Positions 1-10,890 of a stretch of 64,000 bases of DNA are shown one piece after another. A model generated the notes under the pieces. The model saw nothing but the letters and a program-made list of their open reading frames with translations. It was not told the DNA's origin and searched no databases. Numbering within the stretch: position 1 is the first letter of the stretch; every line of letters begins with the position of its first letter. This stretch comes from Sipunculus nudus (taxonomy: Eukaryota > Annelida > Sipuncula > Golfingiida > Sipunculidae): NCBI GenBank assembly GCA_026874595.1, contig CM049310.1, positions 4,834,001 to 4,898,000 of the forward strand, in the 5' to 3' direction. A program made the position numbers and the translations under genes.

Positions 1-519
1 TTTCAAGCGTTCTTCTGAGACCTGTTTTGACCTTTAAATTCCTCACAGAAGCCAAGTTTCTTAAGTCCTGAGAGAATTCTGCAATATATTTTACTTGGAA
101 TTTCCCAAGGTTGACCTGACACCTTAATTGTAATATTTGCATATCCATAGATGTCTGCGTATGTCATGACGGCCGTCTGAACTCAGTGACCAGGGTACAA
201 GGTGGGGGAATTCGTTGGTCACGCCCTCAAAACAACCGTAGCACACGTCAGCTGATATACTCTGGCGGTAGTACCGCCGATAAAACTCTTTCAGTAATAC
301 ATAAATGTGTCCCATATACTGAATTTACAGATGTTGCCAATAATTTGATCCGTTGCCCGGACAGGTGCGTTTCTGTTTATATTTGTCTGGGGAATCCCCC
401 AGCGAATCTGCATGATGTAAATATTTACGTCCACACATGGCGCCCCCGTGTGGGTGTCGCTGTGGTCACATTACCGGTAGCGTCATCACGCGAGCAAATC
501 TATAACTAAAGAGTCTCGA
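1..519. other. Non-coding stretch, nothing recognised
   Basis: Mixed-composition DNA. The only sizeable open frame (186-509, +) begins at GTG, has no recognisable domain and no clear splice context. A short GGCGGTA/TACCGCC palindrome lies near 263-280. I see no RNA gene or transposon motif. Confidence 0.5.
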
Positions 520-589
520 CATTCGGAACACCTCGGCCGAATCCGTTCGCTTTTTTAAGCCAACGTATTCGTCCGAGGTGTTCCGAATG
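520..589. repeat. Strong inverted repeat (23-bp stem, 24-nt loop)
   Basis: Positions 520-542 and 567-589 are reverse complements at 22 of 23 positions. The outer 17 bp (520-536 with 573-589) match perfectly, and the single mismatch is in the inner part. The 24-nt loop contains a T6 run. The size resembles a pre-miRNA-like hairpin or the core of a foldback element. Nothing in the flanks decides between these. Confidence 0.7.
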
Positions 590-1800
590 GAATCTGCCCA
601 TTTTGTTTAAAATCTAATACCTATAAAAAAATTAGTCCACTTTTTGTTCTCAATGTTTTTTTTTTAAATGCGTTGCGAATAACTCTATGCTATTCCTCAT
701 TTTAAAGATTATTTTTCCCGCAAGGACCTCGCCGATATGAGAATACTAATATATAATTTTTAATGTACACACCATTTTGAGTGATTTTTGCCTGTTTATT
801 AAATTGCGTGGAGGTTACCATCGAAAACAGCCGAACTGCCTTCGGTAAAGACCGGAATGCCTGCGTCGTCTCTGGTTATTCACAACACAGGATTAAGGTT
901 TATTGTGCAAATGAACAAACCTTGCTGCCGGTGAAGAATTTAAGTATGTTTGACCTGACATTTGACCTTGTCACTGACCCACTTGTATGGTCTGTAAATG
1001 TGAACAAAAGGTGACTCTCGATCCTATGGCACTCATTCTTATGTCAGCATGCAATAATTGCAGAAGCGGATCCAGGGGGTGAATAAGATCCTTGTCTATT
1101 TTAGCTAAAGATAACATGCAATTTACATGTTTAAAGGATCCTATTCACATAAAAAAACCAGTGTTTTTCCCTCAAAAACTATTTTGGTATCAACCAATTT
1201 TTCGTTCTAAAACCGTTCGCTTACTCCTGTACACTGGTATAAACAGGCTTTGCATCGTTCACCAAGATTGCGCCTGTGGCGCAAAACATATACATAGCGC
1301 ACGCCACCTGCATGATGGCCGTATCTCGCAACTCAACAAACAGAACTTTCTTCAAGCTTCCAAGTGACCCTTGTTCTGGTGTCTTCTTTCATGCTGCTTC
1401 TCCTTTTTCAGGACATAGACGTTAGGAACAGATGTACTGCAGTGAACCATGCAAGTTCTTCCAGAAGAACACAGGGGGTGCTCACTTCAAGGTTGTAGAC
1501 GGGTTAAAATACCTTTGAACTGTAGTCATAAATGACAAATAATATCTCCGCATTAATCAGTAAAGAATGTGCTTTCATTGTTCTATTCCGGGCCGGATGA
1601 AGGGGCCTTACAACTGATACTGTATTATTTTTTCCATAAAACTTAAAAAAAAAACATGATTTTGTTGCCCTTTTTCATGGACCAGTCCTCAGTAACACAC
1701 CCACCTTTACACAGATCCTGCATCCGGTCTTGTTAGTGGTGTGAGTGTTGCAGTTTTTAACTTAGCTGACTGAAAATCATCTGAGCTATAGCGATCACCC
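590..1800. other. Non-coding stretch, nothing recognised
   Basis: AT-rich DNA with homopolymer runs. Around 1065-1080 there is a GCGGATCCAGGGGG-type motif like the ends of the MITE-like element at 5737-5956, so a remnant of the same family is possible. The open frame at 1092-1367 starts at TTG and has no recognised domain. Confidence 0.4.
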
Positions 1801-2718
1801 TTTGTCCGTCTGTCTCTCTGTCTGTCTTTTCGTTAACTAGGCACAAATCGTAACCGCTGGACCTAGATTCTTCTCACTTGACATCCAGGGAGGTCCATGA
1901 AATTCTCTTAGGAAACCTGGAATAAGTGCTTTGTTACAGATATCCTGTGAGCTATGGGGCTCGAAAGTACCCCAAAGAATGATAAAAATTTGATAAAAAC
2001 CTCTAGTATCAGACTAACCAATGCATTGATCACCATAATTGTTTGCATGCATATTGATCATGGAGTATTTCATCACTTCCTGCAGTCTGGTGGGGCCACC
2101 TGGATTTTCCCAATTTTTACGAATTTTTTTCTCTACTTTTGAGACCTTCAAAGAAGCAGATGTCCGTTAACCAGGCACAAATCGTAACCATTGGAAATAG
2201 AATCTTCCTACTTCACATCCAAAGAGTTCCTTGACAAATCTTCTTGGAAACCTGAAATTGGGTATCTGTAACCCATATTCTCCGAGCTATGGGGCTCAGA
2301 GGTACCCCCCAGAGTATTTAAAAATTTGATACAAAAGCTCAAGTATCTGAACAATTGATGCATTGATCACCATAATTCTTTGCATGCATTTTGATCATGG
2401 AGTGTTTCATAATTTCCTGCAGACTCGTGGCGCCACCTTTATTTTCCCAAATTTAAGAAATACTCATTTTTTCTCAATGTTTGAGACCTTCAGAGATGTG
2501 GTTGTCTGTTAACAGGGCACAACTCGTAACCATTGCACCTAGAATCTTCTATCTTGACTTCCAGGGAAGTCCATGAAAAATCTCCTTTGAATCCTGAAAT
2601 TAGGTCTTTGTTACCCATATCCTCCGAGCTTTCGGGCTCAGATGAACCCCCGAGTATAATTAAAAATTAAAAAGCTCCAGTATCTGAACAACTAATGCAC
2701 TGATCAACATGATTCTGT
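1801..2718. repeat. Diverged tandem repeat family, ~340-bp period
   Basis: The landmark GGCACAA(A/C)TCGTAACC recurs at about 1840, 2174 and 2516, a spacing of 334 and 342 bp. Other shared blocks keep the same order: a CTTGACATCCAGGGA-type block, GAGCTATGGGGCTC, GCATGCAT..TTGATCATGGAGT, and a CCTGCAG block. The third copy stops near 2718. Copies differ by many substitutions, so this is old. It may be a tandem array or internal repeats of a degraded transposon. Confidence 0.65.
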
Positions 2719-2850
2719 CAGACCTGGGAGCCGCCGCCGAATTGCGCCAGCCGCCGTCGTTTATTTTATAAACAAGCCGCCGCTGATAGTTTTACTGAGC
2801 CGCCGAATTGCGCCAGCCGCCGCCAATTATTTAACACAGGCTCAGCCGCC
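2719..2850. repeat. GCC-rich short repeat
   Basis: A GC-rich island in AT-rich surroundings. A 23-bp block containing GCCGAATTGCGCCAGCC occurs at 2734-2756 and again at 2800-2822, a 66-bp offset, with further GCCGCC runs between and after. It begins exactly where the ~340-bp family ends. It could be a minisatellite or an end of an unidentified transposon. Confidence 0.5.
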
Positions 2851-3922
2851 GGTGAAATACTCATAAGCTGATGAAAAAAGTATATTCGCTTGCTTACTTC
2901 AGCTTGTAAATAGTTATTACAGTAACATGTCAACACGAACCCGTCTCCAGCAGATTTCACCGAGCTGCATGGCTTCGCAATGGTAATGCATGATTAATTT
3001 TGTGGAAGTTGTAAGTCATTATGTTAGACAGTTAACAAGGTTCCCGCAAGCCCTTTTTACCAGACCGGATAACTGGCATATTCCCCGTTTGATCAAGGGC
3101 CTTTCTCTAACCCTGGTTGCTCAGAAATGAAGAGAAAAAGTGCCAGAATCCAGATCACTCTCAAGTTTATTCATTCATATAATGATGCTTGGTCATTTAA
3201 GGTTATTGAGGTCGATGTGCAATATTTAAAAAAAATGATATATCATTGTTTCCAGCCAATATAAGACATTATAGTGTACGTATAACCGTGAAACGATGTC
3301 GGCAGTCAGCGACCGCTCATAACTATGCGTCATATTATAATCATGCTTCAAATGCCATTCGCGTTAACACCTATGGATAAATGTCATAAAAGCATTGAGC
3401 GGAAAATAAACTTTTAAGCGAGTCTGATTGGTTTGCAATTTGAAGTTAAAACAGGAGACCAAATCAGTGTCAAACAGCTGCAGACACCGGCTGCTTCAAC
3501 CACTGACAAACATTTGCAGCATGAATATATCAAGGGTCACAGAGGTCACGGGGATGATTGAGGCTGACACCTGCGAAAATTCATGACAGAATTCCTATTT
3601 CAGTTAAGACACGTGACAAATTCCGTATACAATTGCGACCGGGAAAGTTCAGCGCAGGAAAAAATAAAACATGTCGCTCTGAGTCTAGGCCAAATGGAAT
3701 CAGGAATTGTGGCAGTGAGTTGGTCTGTTCACATTACATCAAGAAGAATTCTCAATATGTGTTTTAAGTAATCTAATTTTAATGATTATTATAAAAACTG
3801 TTTGGCTGGGGTTCGATTTTGTGCGATTATGTCACCTCTCTCCTTCCTCAAACGACAGATTATTACCAAATGTTTTGATTTATTTAGAGACACTCGCGGG
3901 TGAAGCATGACTTTCTGAACAC

Positions 3923-3926
<4 letters not shown>
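2851..3926. other. Non-coding stretch, nothing recognised
   Basis: No convincing ORF, splice-site pair or repeat. The open frames at 3558-3771 overlap one another and do not resemble known proteins. Confidence 0.4.

Positions 3927-4012
<86 letters not shown>
3927..4012. repeat. Compound microsatellite (TA)27 (GA)16
   Basis: An uninterrupted TA dinucleotide run at 3927-3980 passes directly into a GA run at 3981-4012. Any open frame across it is a product of the repeat. Confidence 0.97.
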
Positions 4013-4014
<2 letters not shown>

Positions 4015-4370
4015 AAATTTCCTGCCCTTTCACATAACCCCATGTGATACAGTTAAAAAAGAAGCAAACAGTAAATCAAGCCATGGCACTTTAAGTTCGG
4101 CACACGAAAAACGATTATCCGGTTGATTTGTCATGCAAGTGAGAGCACGAAAACAGTTGCTCAGCGGATGCAAACAATAATTTCTATAAATCTCAATAGC
4201 TGAATTGAAACTTCGATTTTTTCCAAGATGCTTTCAGCAATGTAACGTTATATCAGTTGAGATCAAATAATTCATGTGTACCCAACGTCTGTCAAGAGAA
4301 ATGAGGAAAATAATAAAAATTTTCATCTGATCAAATTTTTCTTCTAGCCAGCCGAATTACGGGGCAACGG
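4013..4370. other. Non-coding stretch, nothing recognised
   Basis: AT-rich sequence between the microsatellite and the next repeat fragment. No ORF or motif stands out. Confidence 0.4.
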
Positions 4371-4374
4371 TCTG

Positions 4375-4620
4375 GATTCTGTGCATGCATATTCATTATG
4401 GAGTGTTTCATCAGTTTCTGCAGACACGTAGTACCCCCTGGATTTTTTTTTCTCGAAATTTTACACATTTATTTATCTGTTTTTGAGACCTTCAAAGATA
4501 TGGTTGTGTGTAATGACACAAATCATAACCATTGCACCAAGAATCTTCTAACTTGACATCCAGGGAGGTCCATGAAAAATCCTAACATTCGGTCTCTGTT
4601 ACCCATATCCTCCGAGCCAA
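4375..4620. repeat. Fragment of the ~340-bp repeat family
   Basis: It shares with 1801-2718 the blocks GCATGCATATTCAT..ATGGAGTGTTTCAT, the CAGACACG/CAGACTCG block, ACAAATCATAACCATTGCACC, and CATCCAGGGAGGTCCATGA, in the same order and strand. It ends at TATCCTCCGAGC. It is a detached, diverged copy. Confidence 0.65.
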
Positions 4621-5407
4621 GCTTCTGTTGAATGGGGATACAACCTACAACATTTGGCATTAAGATAATAAAATTCGTTTTGTGAATGTCTTCTTAGTCA
4701 GCTGAGCATCATAAAACAATAGGTCACTTGTTATTTGATAGTCTGGTTCAAGGATTCTGGAACTTAATCACAAGGACTGCTTATAGAATAATTGTGCTTC
4801 ATCTGCAAACTTAACTGATTTTTACACTAATTAGGTATTTTCGAAAACCAGATGTATCAAAGCCACTGAATATTATTTCTTTGTATTTGAATATATGTTG
4901 CCATCTGGCAGCCGCTTGAGAGTACCAGCATGACAGGACTCAGTTCACACCTTTGATCCTTCTACCTTTTATTTTGGAAAATGCATGTAACATCTTACCT
5001 TTTAATTCTTAAAATATTTTGACATAACAAACTTCATGCCACTGTACAGCGTTAAATTTCACCGCTATCCTTTATTGAATAATTGTCTTTTATCAGGATA
5101 AATTAAAACAGAACATGTGTAGACAGTTTTCCGCAACACTAGCGACACCTGTAGGTAAAGACTAACACTTAGTTACAACAACCGTTGTCACGTGACCGAA
5201 AACCCCGCAGGTCTTCATCAAGTTGATGACGGGATGTTGACGAAAGTTTCTGAGTCATCCGAAAGCTCTGATTTGAGACTTTTTGTCATTGATTTTATTG
5301 TGACAGAGCCAGAGCACAACTTCCATTCTACAAGGGTCATATTTTGTTATATCTCACGTAAGAAAATTGAAAAAAGTCCAAACAATCTTTAGGCCTACCG
5401 GAATTTT
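4621..5407. other. Non-coding stretch, nothing recognised
   Basis: No domain, splice pattern or RNA gene seen. A 66-codon frame at 5192-5392 starts at GTG and has no recognisable features. Confidence 0.4.
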
Positions 5408-5481
5408 TAATGGTTATAAGCTCCTGTCATATTTAATGGTTAGGCTCCTGTCATATATAATGGTTAGGCTCCTGTCATATT
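5408..5481. repeat. Short tandem repeat, 24-26 bp x 3
   Basis: Three consecutive units built around TAATGGTTAGGCTCCTGTCA, at about 5408-5433, 5434-5457 and 5458-5481. The first carries a 2-nt insertion. Confidence 0.85.
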
Positions 5482-5736
5482 CTCGGAGTTTAAGCATACA
5501 CCTCTTTTTACAGGCTTTGGCCATACAACCTATCATCCAATAGAAAACAAAAACATATAAAAAACGCGCGATGATTGTTCATTCGAACAAAAATAACACA
5601 GCAGACGACCATTACGCGAAATGTGTATGCTTGTGAAAATTTGTATTATCTGTAGGCCCATAATGTATTTTTATGTGCTGGATACAATGCCTTATCTCGT
5701 CTCCGACTTGTATATACGTGTGAGAGTGATATGAAA
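5482..5736. other. Non-coding stretch, nothing recognised
   Basis: AT-rich filler between a short tandem repeat and a MITE-like element. Nothing recognised. Confidence 0.35.
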
Positions 5737-5956
5737 CAGGGGCGAATCCAGGATTTTGGAAAGGGGAAGGGATCCAACCAAGGAAGACTAATAAGAAAAC
5801 CTATATAAAAAGGTCCTCTGAACGTGAAAGAGAGGGGTCCAGGTAGGAAAAATTAGTTTTTATACCTTAAAAAAGGTTGTTGCAGCTCAAAAGAAGGGGG
5901 TCCGGATCCCTATACCCCCCCCCCCCCCCCACCTCCCCAACCCTGGATCCACCACT
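5737..5956. mobile_element. MITE-like element with GGATCCAGG-type inverted ends
   Basis: The left end CAGGGGCGAATCCAGG and the reverse complement of the right end, AGTGGTGGATCCAGGG, match at most positions. The ~220-bp interior is G-rich on the left and C-rich on the right, including a long C run at about 5916-5930. This is the layout of short non-autonomous DNA transposons. I see no clear target duplication, so class and exact ends are uncertain. Confidence 0.4.
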
Positions 5957-6049
5957 ATATATTTAGGCTGTCGCACCGAGGGAACGTATTCCGTGCCCGC
6001 CATTCTGAATATTTCGCCTGATCATCGAGGATCCTCCATATAGACACGA

Positions 6050-6170
6050 ATTCGGCCAATGAGTTCGGGTGATTCCGTATATGCTACCTGACGTCACGTC
6101 ATGATTTCTGTATGGGAACCTCGAGATGTCACGTGGCTTGACAACGTCCCGGTGAACATTTATGACGTCA
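6050..6170. promoter_or_regulatory. Possible regulatory cluster: CCAAT plus two CRE-type sites
   Basis: A GGCCAATGAG CCAAT-type motif lies near 6053-6062, and exact TGACGTCA palindromes lie at 6089-6096 and 6163-6170. They sit 300-400 bp upstream of the first candidate exon (6468). Two perfect 8-mers within 75 bp are suggestive, but such sites occur by chance and there is no TATA or initiator evidence. Confidence 0.2.
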
Positions 6171-6325
6171 CTAACGTATCTGATTTGTTTATGGTTACGG
6201 ATCACCCATTCGGTGTATATTCACACAATCTGGTTGATCATCGAATGTTAGGCAAAAATTTGTTTACGGTACTTGGAAATAATACCAGGGGTGTGTTGCA
6301 ATAAGGTGACTTAAGTCATGTAGGT

Positions 6326-6420
6326 GACTTAAGCCCAGGGGCATCTGTGTGTCACCATGGTAACCATTATGACATCACAATTGTAATCATGGTATTTAGG
6401 CCCCCAACTGGGCTTAAGTC
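6326..6420. repeat. 13-bp inverted repeat, MITE-like
   Basis: GACTTAAGCCCAG at 6326-6338 and CTGGGCTTAAGTC at 6408-6420 are perfect reverse complements, 69 nt apart. A direct repeat AGGTGACTTAAG (6304-6315 and 6322-6333) precedes the left arm. It could be a small foldback element. Confidence 0.55.
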
Positions 6421-6467
6421 TATAACCTTCTAGTATGGGCGGTCGGAACCATATAATAATATGTCAG

Positions 6468-6579
6468 CGCAAACGAAGAAGTGGCTCCAGGTCACATCAC
6501 CGTCCAGGGCATCCAGGTGGAGGAGGAGGAAATATGTCTCTCTCTGGAAGAGATGATCCTGATTCAGCTCTGTACTGAG
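6468..6579 (+). CDS. Candidate host exon A (unrecognised gene)
   Basis: Bounded by AG at 6466-6467 and a GTAAAT donor at 6580. After one leading base it reads 37 codons without a stop. The product is acidic and helix-like, ending LSLEEMILIQLCTE, with a run of four glutamates (VEEEEI) in the middle. Codon use and GC content are higher than in the flanks, which suggests real coding sequence. It ends in phase 0, whereas the next good candidate exon (14077) needs two preceding bases. Either an intermediate exon is missing or the copy is decayed. I do not recognise the family. Confidence 0.4.
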
Positions 6580-7379
6580 GTAAATGTGAACTCTGCCACT
6601 ATTATTTCTTTAGCATGTCACTTTATTCAGTATATGGTAATAGTGTAGTTAAGGGGGTTTGTTTATAAAAGGCCTATCTTACGATATGTTATGCAAATTA
6701 TAAACAAATATACAAAATAAACAAATAAAATTATAAACAATATCCTATAATAAAAAGGAGATGTATAGTTTTAGAAAAATACGGTTATATAAGGAAAGGT
6801 GGTATTGTTTGAGAGTCATTGTGGCTTAAAAGTAGACTTTATTGGCTCAAATATTGATCTTCCGCCATGACGTTAAGCATGACGTTCATGACGTCGCCAG
6901 GAAAACAAACTATATTTGAGCAATTAATGTCATTATATATATAAAATATATTGGTTATTAAACTATATATGCCTTATTCTTATATAAGTATACATTTCTT
7001 CTTATTATAGAACCACGCAAATTTGGAAATAATGCGTTAAAAATTGGTAATATAGGCCTTTTATAGACACCCTTTAAACTACACCATTATCCAGTATATT
7101 ATCTCCCCTACTCTGAAACGTAATCACAGGGTTACAGTACTATTGGATTTTTAACTAAAAATAATTGTTTTATCCTTTCAGTTTGGGACATAAAATAAGA
7201 TAAATATTTTTATCCGCCAAAACAAAGTTTTGCGGATACTATATTTTTGACCGGGTTCCGCCTCCGCCGCCGCGGCGTTCGTTTCCGGAATAGAACTCTT
7301 AGACCACTGGACTAATTTTTCCGTAACTTTACACAATTATCAGGTCACATGTGAACTGGTGCCAAAATATTTTGCGTCG
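6580..7379. other. Intron-like or intergenic stretch
   Basis: AT-rich DNA with many TATA-type runs. A CCGCCTCCGCCGCCGCGGCG patch lies at about 7260-7279. No ORF with coding character. Confidence 0.4.
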
Positions 7380-7952
7380 ACCTTTGACCTTTTCTCTCTC
7401 TAGTGCGTCCATCTGTGCGTCTATTTTGACACATTAACCCAATCGGGCTAAAAATTTGCACAAAAGAAGCCCTTGGATAGCTTTATAACATACATAAAAA
7501 TGGTGGCGCCACCTGCAATCATTTTGCACAGTGTCCATCTGTTCATCTGCCTTGGGATAAAATCACTCATATCTGCAGTGGTTGGACTTATCCACCTGAA
7601 ATTTTGAATGTGTATTCATCCTGGGTAGCTTTCTTGATTTAATGACAGGTGACGGCACCTACATTCACGTTCAGGCTGCAGACATCCAGGCTTATATCTC
7701 AGGACTGGTTTGACGTTTCCTTCTTAAAATTTTCCATGTGTATAGATCTCACATACCTCTTTATCATACGCAAAACTGGTAGTGCCACCTGCAACCATTT
7801 TTGCACAGCGTCCGTCTGTTTGTCTGCCGTGGGATAAAATCACTAATATCTCGGCAATGGTTTGACTTATCTGCCAAAAATTTTGCATGTATATACATCT
7901 TGGATAGCTTTCTCGATTTTCTGGCAGGTGGCGCCACCTACATACACATTTC
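7380..7952. repeat. Diverged ~270-bp tandem repeat with GGCGCCACCT blocks
   Basis: Two copies of an ordered block set are visible. TGGTGGCGCCACCTGCAATC is near 7500 and its relative near 7777. TCTGCCTTGGGATAAAATCA near 7547 matches TCTGCCGTGGGATAAAATCA near 7820. CAGGTGACGGCACCT (7645) matches CAGGTGGCGCCACCT (7925). A weaker copy of the GTCCATCTGTG part lies at about 7405. The palindrome GGTGGCGCCACC is notable. Probably remnants of a transposon or minisatellite. Confidence 0.55.
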
Positions 7953-8383
7953 GTTTTATATTCTAATTGGACTTGCATAATATATCACTTTAAGCAGTTA
8001 TTGGGACCCACAAATCTGTTTATATTTAAATTGGACTTACATAAAATATCACTGTAAGCAGGTACTGGAACCTCCAAATCTTTTTTATATTCAAATTGGA
8101 CTTGCATAATATATCACTTTAAGCAGTTATTGGGACCCACAAATCTGTTTAAAGGTTCCAATACCTGCTAACAGTGATATTTTATGTAATTCCAATTAGT
8201 ATATAAAAGATCTGTGGGTCCCAATACCTGCTTACAGAGATACAAAAATAAATTATCTGTGTAAGCAGGAACTGGAACCTCCAAATCTGTTTTATATTCT
8301 AATTGGACTTGCATAATATATCACTTTAAGCAGTTATTGTGACCCACAAATCTGTTTATATTCAAATTGGACTTACATAAAAT
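7953..8383. repeat. 64-bp minisatellite, left part, with inverted units
   Basis: Units share GTAAGCAGGTA(T/C)TGG, CC(T/C)(C/A)CAAATCT and TTGGACTT(A/G)CATAAAATAT. Most run on the + strand, but about 8155-8245 contains two units in inverse orientation, which makes the block locally palindromic. A subtype with CACTTTAAGCAGTTATTGGG alternates with the GTAAGCAGG subtype. The array stops in mid-unit at 8383, where the LINE begins. Confidence 0.85.
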
Positions 8384-8769
8384 TTATTTATTATTTATTT
8401 ATTATTTATTTATTTATTAAAACATATTAATACAGGGTAGCCCGTTCAGACAAGTTTGTCTGATCTGCAACAGGGCCCTGTTTGGATATACAGTCTATTC
8501 AATGTATAAAACATGTAAAATGCAATCAGAATCAATTAAAGTGACTAAAGATAAAATTATGCAGCAAGATGGGATATTTTCATGAAAATATATAACTGTG
8601 ACATTTAACGTAATATACAGCAAGATGTGATATTAAACATAAATATAAAATTCTGACATGCAACGTTATATACAAGGCAGTCATGAGTGTAACATAAATA
8701 TGAAATATAACAGAGTTTAAAATAGCATGCAATATATGACATATAAAGCACAGAGGTTTATTACATGAT
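8384..8769 (-). other. LINE 3' UTR and simple-repeat tail
   Basis: On the element strand the 3' UTR contains a short hairpin, CAGACAA/TTGTCTG at 8447-8462, then GGGCTACCCTGTATTAA, and finishes in a run of TAAA/TAAT units. A hairpin followed by a short tandem repeat instead of poly(A) is typical of CR1/L2-like elements. Confidence 0.75.
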
Positions 8770-10890
8770 ACTTTTTTTAAAGACCTGTAAGGAGGAGCAG
8801 TTTCTTTGAGATTGATTTAATGTGTTCCACAAAATAGGACCTCGGCATAAAAATGATTTCTTTAAGTAGTCTGTCCGAGGTTTGGGTACTTATAATTTAT
8901 TGGAATAGCTATTGCGTGTATCATGTTGGTGGACTTGGCGAACAAACGTGAACCGGTCGGTCATATAGGATGGACTTAGGTTATTCAGACATTTAAACAT
9001 AAGGATGAGAGTCAAATATTCATGTCGTTGTTCAACTGATTTAATGCCAAGGGACTGACGAATAGCTGTTATGCTATACCTTCATGATTAAAATTGCGAC
9101 TTAAAATACGTGCGGCTCGATTTTGAAGACTTTGAATGGGAGTAAGACATGAAGAAGGCGCATTTCCCCAGATTGTGAGGCCGTAGTCAATATATGGCTG
9201 AATCAAACCAGTGTACATTTTCAATGCGGTATCTTGAGGTATGTATCGACTGCACCTGAAGAGGGCACCTACTTTAGACGAGAGCTTTTTGCATACTTGT
9301 TCAGAGTGATCCGACCATGTTAGGTTTTCATTAAGCACTAACCCCAAGTAAGTGATACTGTTAGATTGTTTGATGGGCTGGTCAAATGCTGTGATATTAA
9401 GGTCTAAAGTCTCCATAGAACGGGATCTGAAGAGGATGGTTGATGTTTTTTTCTAAATTGATTGAGAGCTTATTATTATAAAAGCATTTAGAGAAAGTAG
9501 TGACGCCGTGTTGAAGTTCCTGTCTAATTTTGTTAGGATCATTACTCGTATAGTAAATAATGGTGTCATCCACAAAAAGATTACATTGACAATTGCCAGT
9601 GTTTCCAGTAAGATCATTTACATAAATTAAAAATAATATGGGTCCTAATACAGAACCTTGGGGTATTCCAATTTTCACAGGATGCTGTGAAGATACTGCG
9701 TTAGCTTTTTTTACAGAATGAGATCTATTGGAGGGATAGTTCTTAATCATTTCATGTGATTTACCATGGAAACCGTAATGTTTTATTTTTTCTAAGAGAA
9801 TGTCATGACTGATGGTGTCGAAAAATTTCTTGAGATCGAAGAAGCAAGCCCCTGTGAAACGTTTAGTATCAATTGCATGGAGCCAATTGTCCACACCTTA
9901 TGTAAACTTGTTTGAGTCGAATGGTTTAATTGATCATGAGTTATTATGTCATGTTGATTTAAGTGATATAGAATTTGAGCATGTAGAACCTTTTCAAATA
10001 CGCATGCTAAATGGGGAAGAACAGAAATAGGCCGATAATTATTAATATCTTCTTTGGATCCTTTACCTTTGTATATTGGAGTGATTCTTGCGGATTTCCA
10101 TTCAGTGGGGAAGGTAGCTTCACTAATACACCGATTAAACAAGGTGACTAAGCTGACGCATAATATATGTGAGGTTATTCTCACCAGTTTAGAATCTATG
10201 CCGTTGGCATCGATTTTACTTTCGAAAGATAGGCTTGTTAGAAACTGCTGTACTAGAGAGGAGGTTATCAGACTAAATTCAAAGTTACTGGACGATGTTT
10301 GGATGTCAAAGCTTTGCGTGCATGATGAGGAAATTTGTCAGACAGTAGAAGGCCAACATCAGCAAAGTGTTTGGCCGCTTCTTCAATATTAATGTGCCGG
10401 AGATCATTGCTATTCTGAGCTTTCTTTAAGATGCTGTTTACAACGTTCCATATCTTTTTCTGGTTCATACCAGCTTGGCCTATCTTAGTCATATAAAATC
10501 TACGTTTATGTTGTTTGATTTTAATGTTAGCTAAATTTCGAAGTTGTTTATAAATAACTAAGTCCGTCTCAATGTTGTTTTGAGCCATTTTTTATGCATG
10601 AAGTCACGTTGCCTCATAATTTCTCGAGTTTCGTTGTCAATAAAACAAGGTTTTTGAGATTTTACTCTTACTTGTCTGATTGGTGCATGCTTATTACAAA
10701 CGTAGAGAAAGGCTTCTTTCCAGAGAGTCCATGCATCATTTACATCAGATGCAGTGAGTATGATGCGGATGAGTAAATGTTTTATTCTATTTAAGTTATC
10801 AAGGAAGGCTATTTTATTAAATTTCCTGTATGATCGTTGAAGGTATGTGTGATGTAACCCATCTTTTGTATGCAAAGATTCAAATTGAAG
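8770..10890 (-). pseudogene. LINE ORF2, linker, reverse transcriptase and tail (frameshifted)
   Basis: The reading passes through at least five overlapping or adjacent open segments (10875-10558, 10588-10268, 10184-9792, 9894-9397, 9416-9069) in different frames. RT landmarks in order are ITPIYKGKG..NNYRPISVLP (fingers), FDLKKFFDTISH (motif A), GIPQGSVLGPILFLIYVNDL (motif B), FVDDT (motif C, catalytic DD kept but V where A is usual) and YLGLVLNENLTW (motif E side). The C-terminal tail continues to about 8770 with the typical SYMTDRF..TRNSYSNKL and KKSFLCRGPILWN motifs. It carries an in-frame TAA. The enzyme would copy element RNA at a nicked target, but this copy cannot make it in one piece. 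Confidence 0.88.

Noticed and set aside
186-509. 107-codon + strand ORF
   Set aside because: GTG start, no domain and no splice context. The length is expected by chance.
3789-4043. Minus-strand ORF with LSLSLS/YIYIYI repeats
   Set aside because: Translation of the TA/GA microsatellite.
6101-6304. 67-codon ATG ORF near the CRE-type sites
   Set aside because: Short, overlapped by an equally long antisense frame, and without recognisable features.
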